A DNA stretch of 42,553 bases, from NCBI GenBank assembly GCA_964549765.1, contig CAZJWR010000031.1, positions 1 through 42,553 of the forward strand. The letters run 5' to 3'. Shown piece after piece: positions 25,005 to 32,785 of this stretch; positions within the stretch are counted from its first letter, which is position 1, and each line of letters begins with the position of its first letter. The position numbers and the translations under genes are program-made. The notes below the pieces were generated by a model, which did no database searches, was not told where the DNA came from, and worked only from the letters and a program-made list of their open reading frames with translations. This DNA is from CAZJWR01 sp964549765 (GTDB lineage Bacteria; Zixibacteria; MSB-5A5; GN15; JAAZOE01).

Positions 25005-26240
25005 TTATTTTTTCCGTTTGACATCGGTATCACCGGTGGCGTAGCCATGCATTTTGACCTCGACCTTGTCTTCGTCCTTGATCCCGGCGTAGTACTCCCG
25101 CAGGATGGCCAGCACCTCGGGACGGCTGAATTCGGCCGGAACATCGCCAGCCTCGGACAGCGCCTTGCGCAGAGCCGTCCCCGACAAGAACAGACGGTCT
25201 TCTTTGCCGTGCGGACAGGTCTTCATCGAAGCCATGCCGCCGCACTTGTAACACCAGAAGGTCCAATCGATCGGCAGCATCCGGCACTCCAGAGCGCCTT
25301 CCCAGAGCTGATGGAAGGCATCCTGGGCGTCGAACGGGCCGTAGTAGTTGCCGACGCCGGCATGGTCGCGCCCGATAATCATGTGGGTGCAGCCGAAATT
25401 CTGGCGAAAGACGGCGTGCAGCAGTCCCTCGCGCGGCCCGGCATAGCGCATATCCAGCGGATAGCCGCCGGTGACGACGCGATCCTTGACGAAATAACCT
25501 TCGACCAGGGTATTGATGCAGTCGACGCGTACGTCGGCGGGGATATCACCCGGTTTCAGCTTGCCGACGAGTTGGTGGATAAAGATGCCGTCGGAAACCT
25601 CGGCGGCGATCTTGGCCAGATATTCGTGGGAGCGGTGCATGGGGTTGCGCAACTGCAGCGCGGCGATCGTCTTCCAGCCTTTTTCCTCGAAAATCTTGCG
25701 GCTTTCGGCCGGACGCATATAAATGTCGGCGAATTCCTTGGGGAAATAGCTCTCCGAAAGCACCTTGACGGGACCGGCCAGGTTCCACTCTTTCTGCTCC
25801 ATCACCATTTTGACGCCGGGATGTTCCGAGTCATCGGTGGCGAAGACATTCTTGCACTCGAATTCCTTGTCGATCTTGTAGCACTCGGTGACTTTCATCG
25901 TCCCCATAATTTCGTCGGTCTCCCCGGAAAGCAGGCAGATTTCGGCGCCGGGGGCGACCTTCTCGTCATGCGAAAGCGTCACGGGGATGGGCCAGAAAAC
26001 GCCGTTGGACATTTTCATATCCTTGCAGACGCCTTTCCAGTCCGCCTCGCCCATGAATCCCTCGAGCGGAGTGAAACCGCCGATACCCATCATAATCAGG
26101 TCGCCGGTTTCGCGCGAGCTCATGACGATCTTCTTGAGCGTTTCCGCCCGTTTCAATTCTGCATCTCTCTCCTTACCTTCCAGCAGGAGAATCTTCAGCG
26201 TATCACTTCCGTGAGGAGAGATTAGATTTGATTTAGCCAT
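25005..26240 (-). CDS. sat: Sulfate adenylyltransferase (ATP sulfurylase), dissimilatory type
   Basis: A 411-aa homomeric ATP sulfurylase. The nucleotide-binding motif QLRNPMHRSHEYL, the loop GRDHAGVGNYYGPFDAQ and a zinc motif C-x2-C-x8-C-x2-H (CYKCGG...TCPH) are visible, as in sulfate reducers. It activates sulfate with ATP to APS and pyrophosphate, the first step of dissimilatory sulfate reduction. ATG at 26240 is used because GGAG lies 5 nt upstream; the frame upstream (to 26312) lacks family similarity. It is first of sat-aprB-aprA and divergent from qmoC across a spacer with three palindromic operators. Confidence 0.97.
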   Translation of the reverse strand: MAKSNLISPHGSDTLKILLLEGKERDAELKRAETLKKIVMSSRETGDLIMMGIGGFTPLEGFMGEADWKGVCKDMKMSNGVFWPIPVTLSHDEKVAPGAEICLLSGETDEIMGTMKVTECYKIDKEFECKNVFATDDSEHPGVKMVMEQKEWNLAGPVKVLSESYFPKEFADIYMRPAESRKIFEEKGWKTIAALQLRNPMHRSHEYLAKIAAEVSDGIFIHQLVGKLKPGDIPADVRVDCINTLVEGYFVKDRVVTGGYPLDMRYAGPREGLLHAVFRQNFGCTHMIIGRDHAGVGNYYGPFDAQDAFHQLWEGALECRMLPIDWTFWCYKCGGMASMKTCPHGKEDRLFLSGTALRKALSEAGDVPAEFSRPEVLAILREYYAGIKDEDKVEVKMHGYATGDTDVKRKK

Positions 26241-26396
26241 CTCACTCCATCCTCTGTTTGGGTCTAACGATATATTGAGTTTGACATTTATCCATTCGGG
26301 CAACTCATTCATTCGAGGACCGCGTTATCCACAACGGATTCGACTTCCGGTTCGGGCGGGAAAGGCCGGGCGGAAACGTTGTTCCGATTGGGGAGC

Positions 26397-26414
26397 ATGT
26401 GACTTTTTTCACAA
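26397..26414. promoter_or_regulatory. Rex/HcpR-like palindrome, sat-proximal
   Basis: ATGTGA-CTTTTT-TCACAA matches TTGTGA-N6-TCACAA at 11 of 12 half-site bases. It lies 157-174 bp upstream of the sat start. Rex repressors bind TTGTGAA-N4-TTCACAA-like sites and repress sat in Desulfovibrio; HcpR/CRP proteins bind a similar pattern. Confidence 0.55.
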
Positions 26415-26473
26415 TCTTAGTCAATAAAAAAGCTGCCACAGCCTTTCGGTTCCCTATGTTATTGCTAGGGAGA

Positions 26474-26491
26474 ATGTAAAAATTTTCACAA
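26474..26491. promoter_or_regulatory. Rex/HcpR-like palindrome, middle site
   Basis: ATGTAA-AAATTT-TCACAA matches the TTGTGA-N6-TCACAA half-sites at 10 of 12 bases and has the A...T interior seen in Rex sites. It is the second of three such sites, 77 bp from the first. Confidence 0.5.
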
Positions 26492-26896
26492 GCCCTGTCA
26501 AGCGAAAAATGGAAATTTTGGGCTTTTTTTGACCTCTTTCACCACCCACAAAACCGCGCAATCAGTGACAAAATACCTGAGATAATATTCGGCGAAAAGG
26601 GCCCGGCCCCATCCGGAGCCGAAACCCCCCGGGCTGCCTCACTTTCCGCGGTCGGCACCACATTGATGTCACAATCTATTGTATGTCAAGGTCTTGCGAA
26701 TCACCCCAGTCTTTCAAAACAACGATGGCACCGGGGTGGGCAGGTCGAAATCGCAAAATCCGGGCACCATCGGCGCCGGAGTATAGAGAACTATTTTTAT
26801 CCTCATTTGCCGGTGGAATCCCTGACGCCAAAATAAAATTCCCCGGTGTGCCGATCGAGCATATTTTTTTCGCCGGCGGCTCGGTTGGTGTAGACA

Positions 26897-26914
26897 TTGT
26901 GAAAAATTTAACAA
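26897..26914. promoter_or_regulatory. Rex/HcpR-like palindrome, qmoC-proximal
   Basis: TTGTGA-AAAATT-TAACAA matches the half-sites at 11 of 12 bases. It ends 6 bp ahead of the -35 hexamer of the qmoC promoter, a place from which a bound regulator could block or assist RNA polymerase. Confidence 0.55.
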
Positions 26915-26920
26915 AATAAC

Positions 26921-26949
26921 TTGACACTGGAACTCCCGGGGGCTATTTT
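26921..26949 (+). promoter_or_regulatory. Sigma-70-type promoter of qmoC
   Basis: TTGACA (26921-26926, perfect -35), 17-bp spacer, TATTTT (26944-26949). The start would be near 26956, giving a ~58-nt leader with AAAGGAG before the qmoC ATG. Confidence 0.6.
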
Positions 26950-27014
26950 TTTGTAAGTGTATACTCGAATATTCTTGGAAAATTTAGCCGTTTTTCCGGG
27001 CAAAGGAGACAGCC

Positions 27015-28223
27015 ATGGCGGAAGTCACTCGCATAAACCCCGACCTCCGTTTCATCCGGGAGGTTCGCCGGGCCGGCGGAGACACGCTTAAAAAATGTTA
27101 TCAATGCGCTACCTGTTCGGTGGTTTGCAATCTGTCATCCGACCATAAGCCGTTTCCCCGCAAAGAAATGATTATGGCCCAATGGGGGCAATCGGAGCGG
27201 TTGATGCAGGACCCCGACCTTTGGGCCTGCTATCAATGCAACGACTGCAGTATCCAGTGCCCCCGGGGAGCGCGGCCCGGCGACGTCATGGCCGCGATCC
27301 GCGCCGATGCCTACAAGCGTTTCGCTTTTCCCTCCTTTATGGGGCGGGCGCTGGCCGATCCGCGCATGCTGCCGATATTACTGCTGGTTCCCATCGTGGT
27401 GCTCCTGATCAGCATGTCGATGTTCGCGCCCCGGACCAATGAGGGGGTTTTCGTTTTCCAGACTACCGACGCCATCGATTATAATCTTTTTCTTCCCCAC
27501 AGCACCGTCGATGCGATTTTTGTCGCCGGAAATATCCTGATTTTCATTTTTGCCGCCTTCGGTTTCGTGAAGTTCTGGCAGATGCTCCAGCGCGGAGGGG
27601 GAGAAAAGCAGATGTCGTTTTTCAAGGCGTTCTGGCCGACCCTCAAGCTGGTTTTCAATCATGGCCGCTTTTTCAACTGTGAAACCAACCTGGTTCGCGG
27701 CCAGGCCCATGTGCTGGTGTTTGTCGGATTCATCGGGGCGATGATTACCACCGGGATGGTGTTCTTATTCGCCTTTATTCCGCATTATCTCGAGGCGCTG
27801 GGGTTGCAGCACTACGAAGCCCTGTTCGCGCTTCCCCTCGACCTGCCGCATCCGGTGAAGATCCTCGGCGCGGTCAGCGGATTCCTGCTCGTTTTGGGAA
27901 CGGCCATCCTGATTCTCCGCCGCTGGGCCGACCGTGACAAGGTCGGCGCCAACGGGTACGCCGATTATCTCTTCCTCTATATAATGTTTTTCGTGGGGCT
28001 GACCGGTATGTTGGCCTGGCTGACCCGGCAGGGCGACTCGCCCATGTTGGCCTATCTCATTTACTTCTTCCATCTGGTTACGGTCTGGTTTCTGCTCTGG
28101 TATATGCCGTACTCGAAATTCGCGCACATGATTTATCGCACGCTCGGATTGGTATATGCCCGGATGATCGGCCGGACGCCGCGGACGGAGATTCCGGCCC
28201 CCGGCGACCATCCGGTGGCCTAG
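27015..28223 (+). CDS. qmoC: Quinone-interacting membrane oxidoreductase subunit QmoC
   Basis: A 402-aa protein. The cytoplasmic N-terminus is HdrC-like with two [4Fe-4S] sets: C28-x2-C31-x2-C34-x3-C38 and C72-x2-C75-x2-C78-x3-C82-P. The rest is a NarI/HdrE-like membrane domain of about six helices (for example ILIFIFAAFGFVKFW, GQAHVLVFVGFIGAMITT, LIYFFHLVTVWFLLWYMPY) with histidines able to bind heme b. In sulfate reducers QmoABC passes menaquinol electrons to APS reductase. Here qmoA and qmoB are not adjacent and qmoC is divergent from sat-aprBA, unlike the usual order. AAAGGAG lies 7 nt before the ATG. Another HdrC/NarI fusion is possible, but its position favours QmoC. Confidence 0.88.
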   Translation: MAEVTRINPDLRFIREVRRAGGDTLKKCYQCATCSVVCNLSSDHKPFPRKEMIMAQWGQSERLMQDPDLWACYQCNDCSIQCPRGARPGDVMAAIRADAYKRFAFPSFMGRALADPRMLPILLLVPIVVLLISMSMFAPRTNEGVFVFQTTDAIDYNLFLPHSTVDAIFVAGNILIFIFAAFGFVKFWQMLQRGGGEKQMSFFKAFWPTLKLVFNHGRFFNCETNLVRGQAHVLVFVGFIGAMITTGMVFLFAFIPHYLEALGLQHYEALFALPLDLPHPVKILGAVSGFLLVLGTAILILRRWADRDKVGANGYADYLFLYIMFFVGLTGMLAWLTRQGDSPMLAYLIYFFHLVTVWFLLWYMPYSKFAHMIYRTLGLVYARMIGRTPRTEIPAPGDHPVA

Positions 28224-28492
28224 GCGGGACTGCCTCGGTAGAGGAATGGAGGTGGGACGCGGCGCCAATAAGTTTTAACGGTCAGCGGCGAGCAATCGTA
28301 TCAGATAGAGTACTGACATGACGTGTGGGACCGACCGAATGCGAATCATGGCGTGTGTCATCCCCTTACGTTTGCGTAGGTCATAAGCCGAAGTTGATTT
28401 CAAGATACCGTACGGTCGGAGACTCAAGCATTGCGCAAAGGTGAAATGTTCGTAAATGATTTTACAGACAAAACGGATCAGGAGGACATCAG

Positions 28493-28930
28493 ATGACGAC
28501 GAAGGAACTTCAGGCAAAAATAGTCGAGAACATGCGGCGCTGGCAGAAGGTCGAGGACGCATCGGTCGTGCAGACCAGCGAAATCATTTCCAAGACGCAA
28601 AACCCGATTATCCGCATAGTGATGGAAATCATCCGGGCCGATTCCGAACGCCATTACCGGGTGCAGGAATTGATCGCCAAAAGCCTCGAAACCGAAACGA
28701 TCGCGCTCAGCCCCGATGAATTGGCCGAAGTGTGGACCTTGATCGAAAAACATATCGACATGGAGAAGAAAGCCGAATCGCTGGCCGAGGAAAGCCTGGC
28801 GGCGCTCAAGGGCAAGAAGATGCTGGTCCAGGAATACTTGCTGAATTACCTGGTTCTGGACGAGGCCAAGCACGATCAGTTGCTGGAAAACTTGGAGAAG
28901 ATCAAAGAAGGCATGTACCCGTACGCCTGA
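28493..28930 (+). CDS. Ferritin-like helical protein of unknown function
   Basis: A 145-aa all-helical protein. Two helices carry metal-ligand-like patterns, EIIRADSERHYRVQ (about 45-58) and VLDEAKHDQLLENL (near the C-terminus), consistent with a ferritin/rubrerythrin-like diiron four-helix bundle, although the spacing is not classical. No signal peptide. The ATG has AGGAGG 8 nt upstream. It lies 269 bp after qmoC and 107 bp before a second ferritin-family gene. A role in iron or peroxide handling near the oxygen-sensitive APS pathway is an inference. Confidence 0.72.
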   Translation: MTTKELQAKIVENMRRWQKVEDASVVQTSEIISKTQNPIIRIVMEIIRADSERHYRVQELIAKSLETETIALSPDELAEVWTLIEKHIDMEKKAESLAEESLAALKGKKMLVQEYLLNYLVLDEAKHDQLLENLEKIKEGMYPYA

Positions 28931-29037
28931 TTGGATGCGAGATTGAATTGATGGGCTGCCAACAACATCGAAGCTAATGCCAAAATAAAGGTACGGCTGC
29001 CGGCGACGTCGTCGACGGCGGGCAACAGGAGGAGAGA

Positions 29038-29490
29038 ATGAAATTGACATCAATTGATGAGATACTCGATTTTGCCATCGAGAAAGAAGAGGACGCCGCG
29101 CAGTTTTATACCGATCTGGCCGGGCGTATCGAGAAGGCTCATATGAAAAAGGTCTTCACGAGTTTTGCCAAAGAGGAGCAGGGGCATAAGGCGAAACTGA
29201 TGGGGGTCAAGCAGGGCAAATTCGCCATGCCGTCCAAGCAGAAAGTGCAGGACCTCAAAATCGGCGACAACCTGGTTAACGTCGAACTGAAACCCAATCT
29301 GGATTTTCAGGATGCCTTGATTCTGGCCATGAAGGCGGAGAAGGCGGCCTATAAGCTGTACAACGATCTCTCCGAGGCGACCGACGACGAGAACGCCCGC
29401 AATTTGTTCCTTGGTCTGGCGCAGGAGGAGGCCAAGCACAAACTCCGTTTCGAGATCGAATACGACAACTACGCCTACAAAGAAAACTGA
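29038..29490 (+). CDS. Rubrerythrin-family diiron protein without rubredoxin domain
   Basis: A 150-aa ferritin-like protein with the full rubrerythrin ligand set: Glu in AIEKEEDAAQFY (about 16-18), E47-x2-H50 (EEQGHK), E101 (KAEKAAYKLY) and E131-x2-H134 (EEAKHKLRFE). The C-terminal rubredoxin domain of classical rubrerythrin is absent, so electrons must come from elsewhere. The family reduces hydrogen peroxide in anaerobes. GGAGGAG precedes the ATG. It is third of the plus-strand run qmoC, ferritin-like, rubrerythrin; a terminator-like hairpin follows at 29655. Confidence 0.88.
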   Translation: MKLTSIDEILDFAIEKEEDAAQFYTDLAGRIEKAHMKKVFTSFAKEEQGHKAKLMGVKQGKFAMPSKQKVQDLKIGDNLVNVELKPNLDFQDALILAMKAEKAAYKLYNDLSEATDDENARNLFLGLAQEEAKHKLRFEIEYDNYAYKEN

Positions 29491-29590
29491 TCGCTTTAAT
29501 TGTTCGGGCAGGTCTTGCGCCGCCCGCCGTGGCGTGTGACCTGCCCGCAATTTTGTGGGCGGCCCGCCGCGGCTACCCCAAAGAATCGTA

Positions 29591-29640
29591 GGTCGGGAGC
29601 CCTGTCGAAGACCCTGAGCCTTGCGAAGGGCGCTCCCACC
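29591..29640. repeat. REP-like imperfect palindrome
   Basis: The ends GGTCGGGAGC and GCTCCCACC pair, with further pairing of CCCT / AGGG and TCGAAG / CTTGCGA inside. A similar GTCGGGA / TCCCGAC palindrome occurs at 10383-10405. It is a widespread kind of intergenic palindrome and codes for nothing. Confidence 0.55.
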
Positions 29641-29654
29641 GCCCCCCATGTCAA

Positions 29655-29682
29655 TCCCGCGCAAGCGGGAATCCACTTTTTT
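29655..29682 (+). terminator. Hairpin with T-tract after the rubrerythrin gene
   Basis: TCCCGC-GCAA-GCGGGA (29655-29670) is followed by ATCCAC and six T's (29677-29682). It could end the qmoC/ferritin transcript, or be another copy of the common CCCGCGCAAGCGGGA repeat. Confidence 0.5.
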
Positions 29683-29723
29683 CGGCGTTCTCATAGCCGC
29701 ACCTTTCTCTAATCGAATCCCTC

Positions 29724-29855
29724 TTTATACAGGCCCCGCGCGCCAATCTGCATCGATTCGCTGCAAATTTAGGGGGTAGGGGTGCGACGATTTGCGCATC
29801 GGCGATTTTATAGTGTGGCTGGCACTAACCCCTCAGAAAAGCTATGGGCACCCGG
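29724..29855 (+). repeat. Dispersed ~130-bp repeat, copy B (left border of AT-rich island)
   Basis: Opens TTTATACAGGCCCCGCGCG, then CTGCATCGATTCGCTGCAAA, later ATTTGCGCAT and the end TATGGGCACCCGG. The order and spacing match copies A, C and D, although this copy is the most diverged in its right half. It ends 3 bp before the stop codon of the NTPase gene and points toward it. Confidence 0.7.
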
Positions 29856-29857
29856 CT

Positions 29858-32251
29858 CTAAATATGATGCTGAGGAAAAATCGGGCCTTCCGCTATTTCG
29901 AGAAATGGACAGAAGGCAGCATGAATTTTATATCTCGGAGAGCGGCACTTCGCCTCAGCCAGCTTTCGCGCCGCTATCTTGTCGCGCGCTTCAATGGATG
30001 AGTTGTCTGAATATGAATACTCATTTTCTTTTATTTCTCGTCCCAGAAATGAAAGGCTGCACAAATGCTCAATAATATCATCGACGTCTGCATGCTTCAC
30101 TTGCGACTTAGCCACGCACTGAGCTATTTCCTCACGAGTAACTACTACGGTACTCCCTACGAATTCATACAAAATCCTCTCTAGATCACCCCTCGTAACG
30201 CTGTTCTCGACAAGAATTGCCTCAAATGCAAATTGCGAATAGGTCTTCTCTGCGTTCAGAATATCATCCTCACCGACAATTGTATTATTTCTATTGATTG
30301 CTGCTGATATCGCCGAGTTGCAGAATAAAACTATATCGCGGGGCCTAGGCAATATCCTATATATAATATAGTCTTTAATTGGTATATCACGAACTACGCT
30401 ACAAAAATAATTACTCCACATATCATCGGCATCTCCTTTGTAATCACGAGCAGTGAGATATCTCTCCTCGATGATTCGCAGAAGAAGTCTAGGATCATCC
30501 CAAATAATGCGTGATATTGGTAGTTTATCAGGTTCTCTGGCCATCTTTACAACATGTTGATAAATATCATTCCGAATGAATATTGATAATGATACTGAAA
30601 GCTTATCTTTTCTTGATACCATTTTGTGTAATTCGCGCTTTATGCTATTCACAGCACCAAAAAGACCAAAGAGCATATCAACCAAATAATCGATATCTTC
30701 CGATTTTTCCCATGCCTTATCCAAATTATCTATTAGAATGGCAACATGCTTTTTCCTTGATAATAAGTCTGTCAATTTGTCTCGTAGTTCTTTTAATACA
30801 TTCTGGTGTAGAGCCTCAGAGATGGCTAACCGCTCAACCCGCAATTTATCACTTCCCTTAACCAAATCTAGATTCTCGACCGTTTTTTCCAATCTCACTG
30901 CAAATTCTTTATCAAGGCTCCTGCTTTCATGACGCAAGAATGAATCAAGATCCCATTCGGGTGTTCCAGGAATTAGCGCGTTTTTTGGAAACGATTCGAC
31001 CAAGGCCCATGCGATTTCCGAGAATATTAGAAATTTCCATAAACTCTCCACCAAAAAACCTTTGGCGTCTTTTTCCCTGAATTTTTTGAGCAGCCGAATC
31101 AATCCAGCCAATTCATATCCAGCCGGTTTAATGACACACACCAAATTTCGTTTATCAGATGAAATTTCATCAGACGCCTTTAAGAGATTAGCTGTCTTAC
31201 CGGATCCCTTTCGCCCCACAAACAAGGTGGTCTGCTTATCCAATACATCTTTATAACTGCTTGTCTCAACGAAATACCCGAGGATATTGTCGGCCTCATT
31301 CTCGGCGATATGCTCACCTAAACGTAAGGCACGAAGCTCAGCCTCCAATTCATATTTGACCTTATTTTTCTCACGCTTTGCTGCATTCCGATAAGCCTCC
31401 TTAAGCGAATCCTTTATCCATTCATCAGCGTAGTTAGTGCATTCATCTCTACTTCTATAAATATATGCAAGATGCTCATAATCAATCGGAAGCATTTCAC
31501 CATCTTCCATTAGCATCAGAACCTTGCGCTTCATACCGACTGCCATACCACAGACAAGTGCAACCTTTGAATTATGGAATTTCCATCCTTCTCGATGTGT
31601 GCCGCATAGATGCGCTATTACTGCAGTGCTTTCATATATTTTTTGGGCATACCAGGTTAGCGTTTGAACTGATGATTCGTCGGCGTCATCCAGAATACAC
31701 TTTATACCCTCTTGCTTTTCCTTTAGGATTCGTCTCGTTAGAGCTCGATCTGCGTCCGTATCATGAATGCTTTTGATAAAAAAGAGAGCTGCCTCCTTAC
31801 GTGGCGATAAATTCGATTTTATATAATCTTCATAGATCGACTTGTTTCCCTGATGGGGATATTCCCGTAAATAGGCGGCTTTAATTTCTTCGGAATTTTT
31901 GTACGCTATATACCCTACCTGTGTCAATATTCGGATTTTTCTCCAAGTATTTGCGCTTTGCTCCGCACTAGAATCACGTATGATCCATACTGGTTTCTTG
32001 GTTCCTATTGTATATCCGAGTTCAAACATCACATTTTGATTCAATTCGGTCAATTCAAAGCATCCGAGAATGCTTTCATCTATACCATTCATAATCGCCT
32101 GAATAATGATTTTACCGCCGATTTTCAAATTTTCCCAGAGACACGATTCTATGCTGGCACTAGCTGAAATCATGCTGGCGGCTCGTCTTATAGTATCACA
32201 CCGTATGAATGGTTCTGAAGGGTACCCCCAGAATATCTGACTCCTAGCCAT
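29858..32251 (-). CDS. TIR/deoxyribosyltransferase-like domains fused to KAP/Sll1717-type P-loop NTPase, defence candidate
   Basis: A 797-aa protein, markedly AT-rich compared with its neighbours. Residues 1-130 are TIR- or NDT-like (IFWGYPSEP at the start; LNQNVMFELGYTIGTKKPVW with candidate catalytic E77). Residues ~155-285 are a second Rossmann-like unit (HNSKVALVCGMAVGMKRKVL, then LPIDYEHL). Residues ~300-680 are the NTPase: Walker A GRKGSGKT (346-353), Walker B VAILIDNLDKAW (503-514), R560 in IFIRNDIY and RPRD (636-639). The C-terminus (685-750) looks like a winged helix. ATG 32251 has GGAGGAGG upstream. Similar architectures occur in anti-phage STAND/KAP proteins, where a nucleotide-degrading effector is fired by an NTPase sensor; that role is inferred. 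Confidence 0.78.
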   Translation of the reverse strand: MARSQIFWGYPSEPFIRCDTIRRAASMISASASIESCLWENLKIGGKIIIQAIMNGIDESILGCFELTELNQNVMFELGYTIGTKKPVWIIRDSSAEQSANTWRKIRILTQVGYIAYKNSEEIKAAYLREYPHQGNKSIYEDYIKSNLSPRKEAALFFIKSIHDTDADRALTRRILKEKQEGIKCILDDADESSVQTLTWYAQKIYESTAVIAHLCGTHREGWKFHNSKVALVCGMAVGMKRKVLMLMEDGEMLPIDYEHLAYIYRSRDECTNYADEWIKDSLKEAYRNAAKREKNKVKYELEAELRALRLGEHIAENEADNILGYFVETSSYKDVLDKQTTLFVGRKGSGKTANLLKASDEISSDKRNLVCVIKPAGYELAGLIRLLKKFREKDAKGFLVESLWKFLIFSEIAWALVESFPKNALIPGTPEWDLDSFLRHESRSLDKEFAVRLEKTVENLDLVKGSDKLRVERLAISEALHQNVLKELRDKLTDLLSRKKHVAILIDNLDKAWEKSEDIDYLVDMLFGLFGAVNSIKRELHKMVSRKDKLSVSLSIFIRNDIYQHVVKMAREPDKLPISRIIWDDPRLLLRIIEERYLTARDYKGDADDMWSNYFCSVVRDIPIKDYIIYRILPRPRDIVLFCNSAISAAINRNNTIVGEDDILNAEKTYSQFAFEAILVENSVTRGDLERILYEFVGSTVVVTREEIAQCVAKSQVKHADVDDIIEHLCSLSFLGREIKENEYSYSDNSSIEARDKIAARKLAEAKCRSPRYKIHAAFCPFLEIAEGPIFPQHHI

Positions 32252-32303
32252 TGATGCCTCCTCCTTCAATAATAATTCCGCCCTTGGTATCTCCTATATA
32301 CCA

Positions 32304-32331
32304 ATCTTAATGGAATTTGCATAAATGTCAA
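32304..32331 (-). promoter_or_regulatory. Promoter of the NTPase gene
   Basis: The minus strand has TTGACA (32331-32326), a 16-bp spacer and TAAGAT (32309-32304). The start would be near 32297, with a ~45-nt leader. It sits inside the island, just within repeat copy C, so the gene carries its own promoter. Confidence 0.5.
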
Positions 32332-32344
32332 TACAGTATTTTTT

Positions 32345-32450
32345 CGGGCGCCCCACTGCTCTGCTGTGGAATTTGTAACCACTTCTCAATGGCTTGCCAA
32401 TATGCAAAGCCCTTCACCGTCCATCGCATTATTGTAGTGAATCAATGCAG
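32345..32450 (-). repeat. Dispersed repeat, copy C (right border of AT-rich island)
   Basis: On the minus strand it runs CTGCATTGATTCACTACAA, CTTTGCATATTGGCAAGCC, then AATTCCACAGCAGAGCAGTG and GGGCGCCCG. It is opposite in orientation to copy B, so the NTPase island lies between inverted repeats. It adjoins copy D in tandem and lacks the GGCCCCGCGCG start. Confidence 0.72.
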
Positions 32451-32586
32451 CCGGGTGCCCCACAGCTCTGCTGTGGGATTCGTAGCCACATCTTAATGAT
32501 TCTCCATTGTGCAAATCCCTGCACTAACACATTCATTTTGGTAGTAAATCGATGCAGTTTGTCGCGCGGGGCCTATATATAGAGGC
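32451..32586 (-). repeat. Dispersed repeat, copy D, tandem with C
   Basis: On the minus strand: TATATAGGCCCCGCGCGACA, AACTGCATCGATTTACTAC, GGATTTGCACAATGG, then ATCCCACAGCAGAGCTGTGG and GGCACCCGG. The best-matching partner of copy A. GGCCTATATAT at its outer end recurs at 32604-32614. Confidence 0.75.
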
Positions 32587-32785
32587 ACTATCGAAGAAAG
32601 GCAGGCCTATATATGCGTCCAAAAATCCGAATTCGCCGTCGCATCAACACCCGGCCGCATAACTCGTTGCGACACAACCGAGGCATATCCGAAACAGTAA
32701 ATTTGACAAAACGAACCCAATTCCCGGTAATCCCATGCCCGCCATACTTGTCCAACGAAATTTTGCATTTTTTTCCCCTCTCCCG
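32587..32785. other. Spacer between repeats and helicase gene
   Basis: About 200 bp with no recognisable gene. GGCCTATATAT occurs at 32570-32580 and again at 32604-32614, flanking the outer end of repeat D; it could be a leftover of insertion or a small hairpin (GCCTATATATAGAGGC). I see nothing else. Confidence 0.4.

Larger units (their letters stand above)
26241..27014. other. Long divergent regulatory region, sat / qmoC
   Basis: 774 bp with no credible gene. It contains three 18-bp TTGTGA-N6-TCACAA-like sites, a sigma-70-type promoter for qmoC, a TTGACT on the minus strand (26424-26419) that might serve sat, a perfect DnaA nonamer TTATCCACA (26325-26333) and several A/T tracts. The length alone suggests elaborate control of the sulfate genes. 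Confidence 0.7.

Noticed and set aside
22232..25021. A 929-aa plus-strand open frame
   Set aside because: It is antisense to aprA and aprB, which have strong family motifs; the plus frame shows no domain and is a by-product of GC-rich codons.
26683..26919. A 78-aa plus-strand frame between sat and qmoC
   Set aside because: No ribosome-binding site, no family features, an overlapping minus-strand frame of similar length, and it overlaps the operator near 26900.
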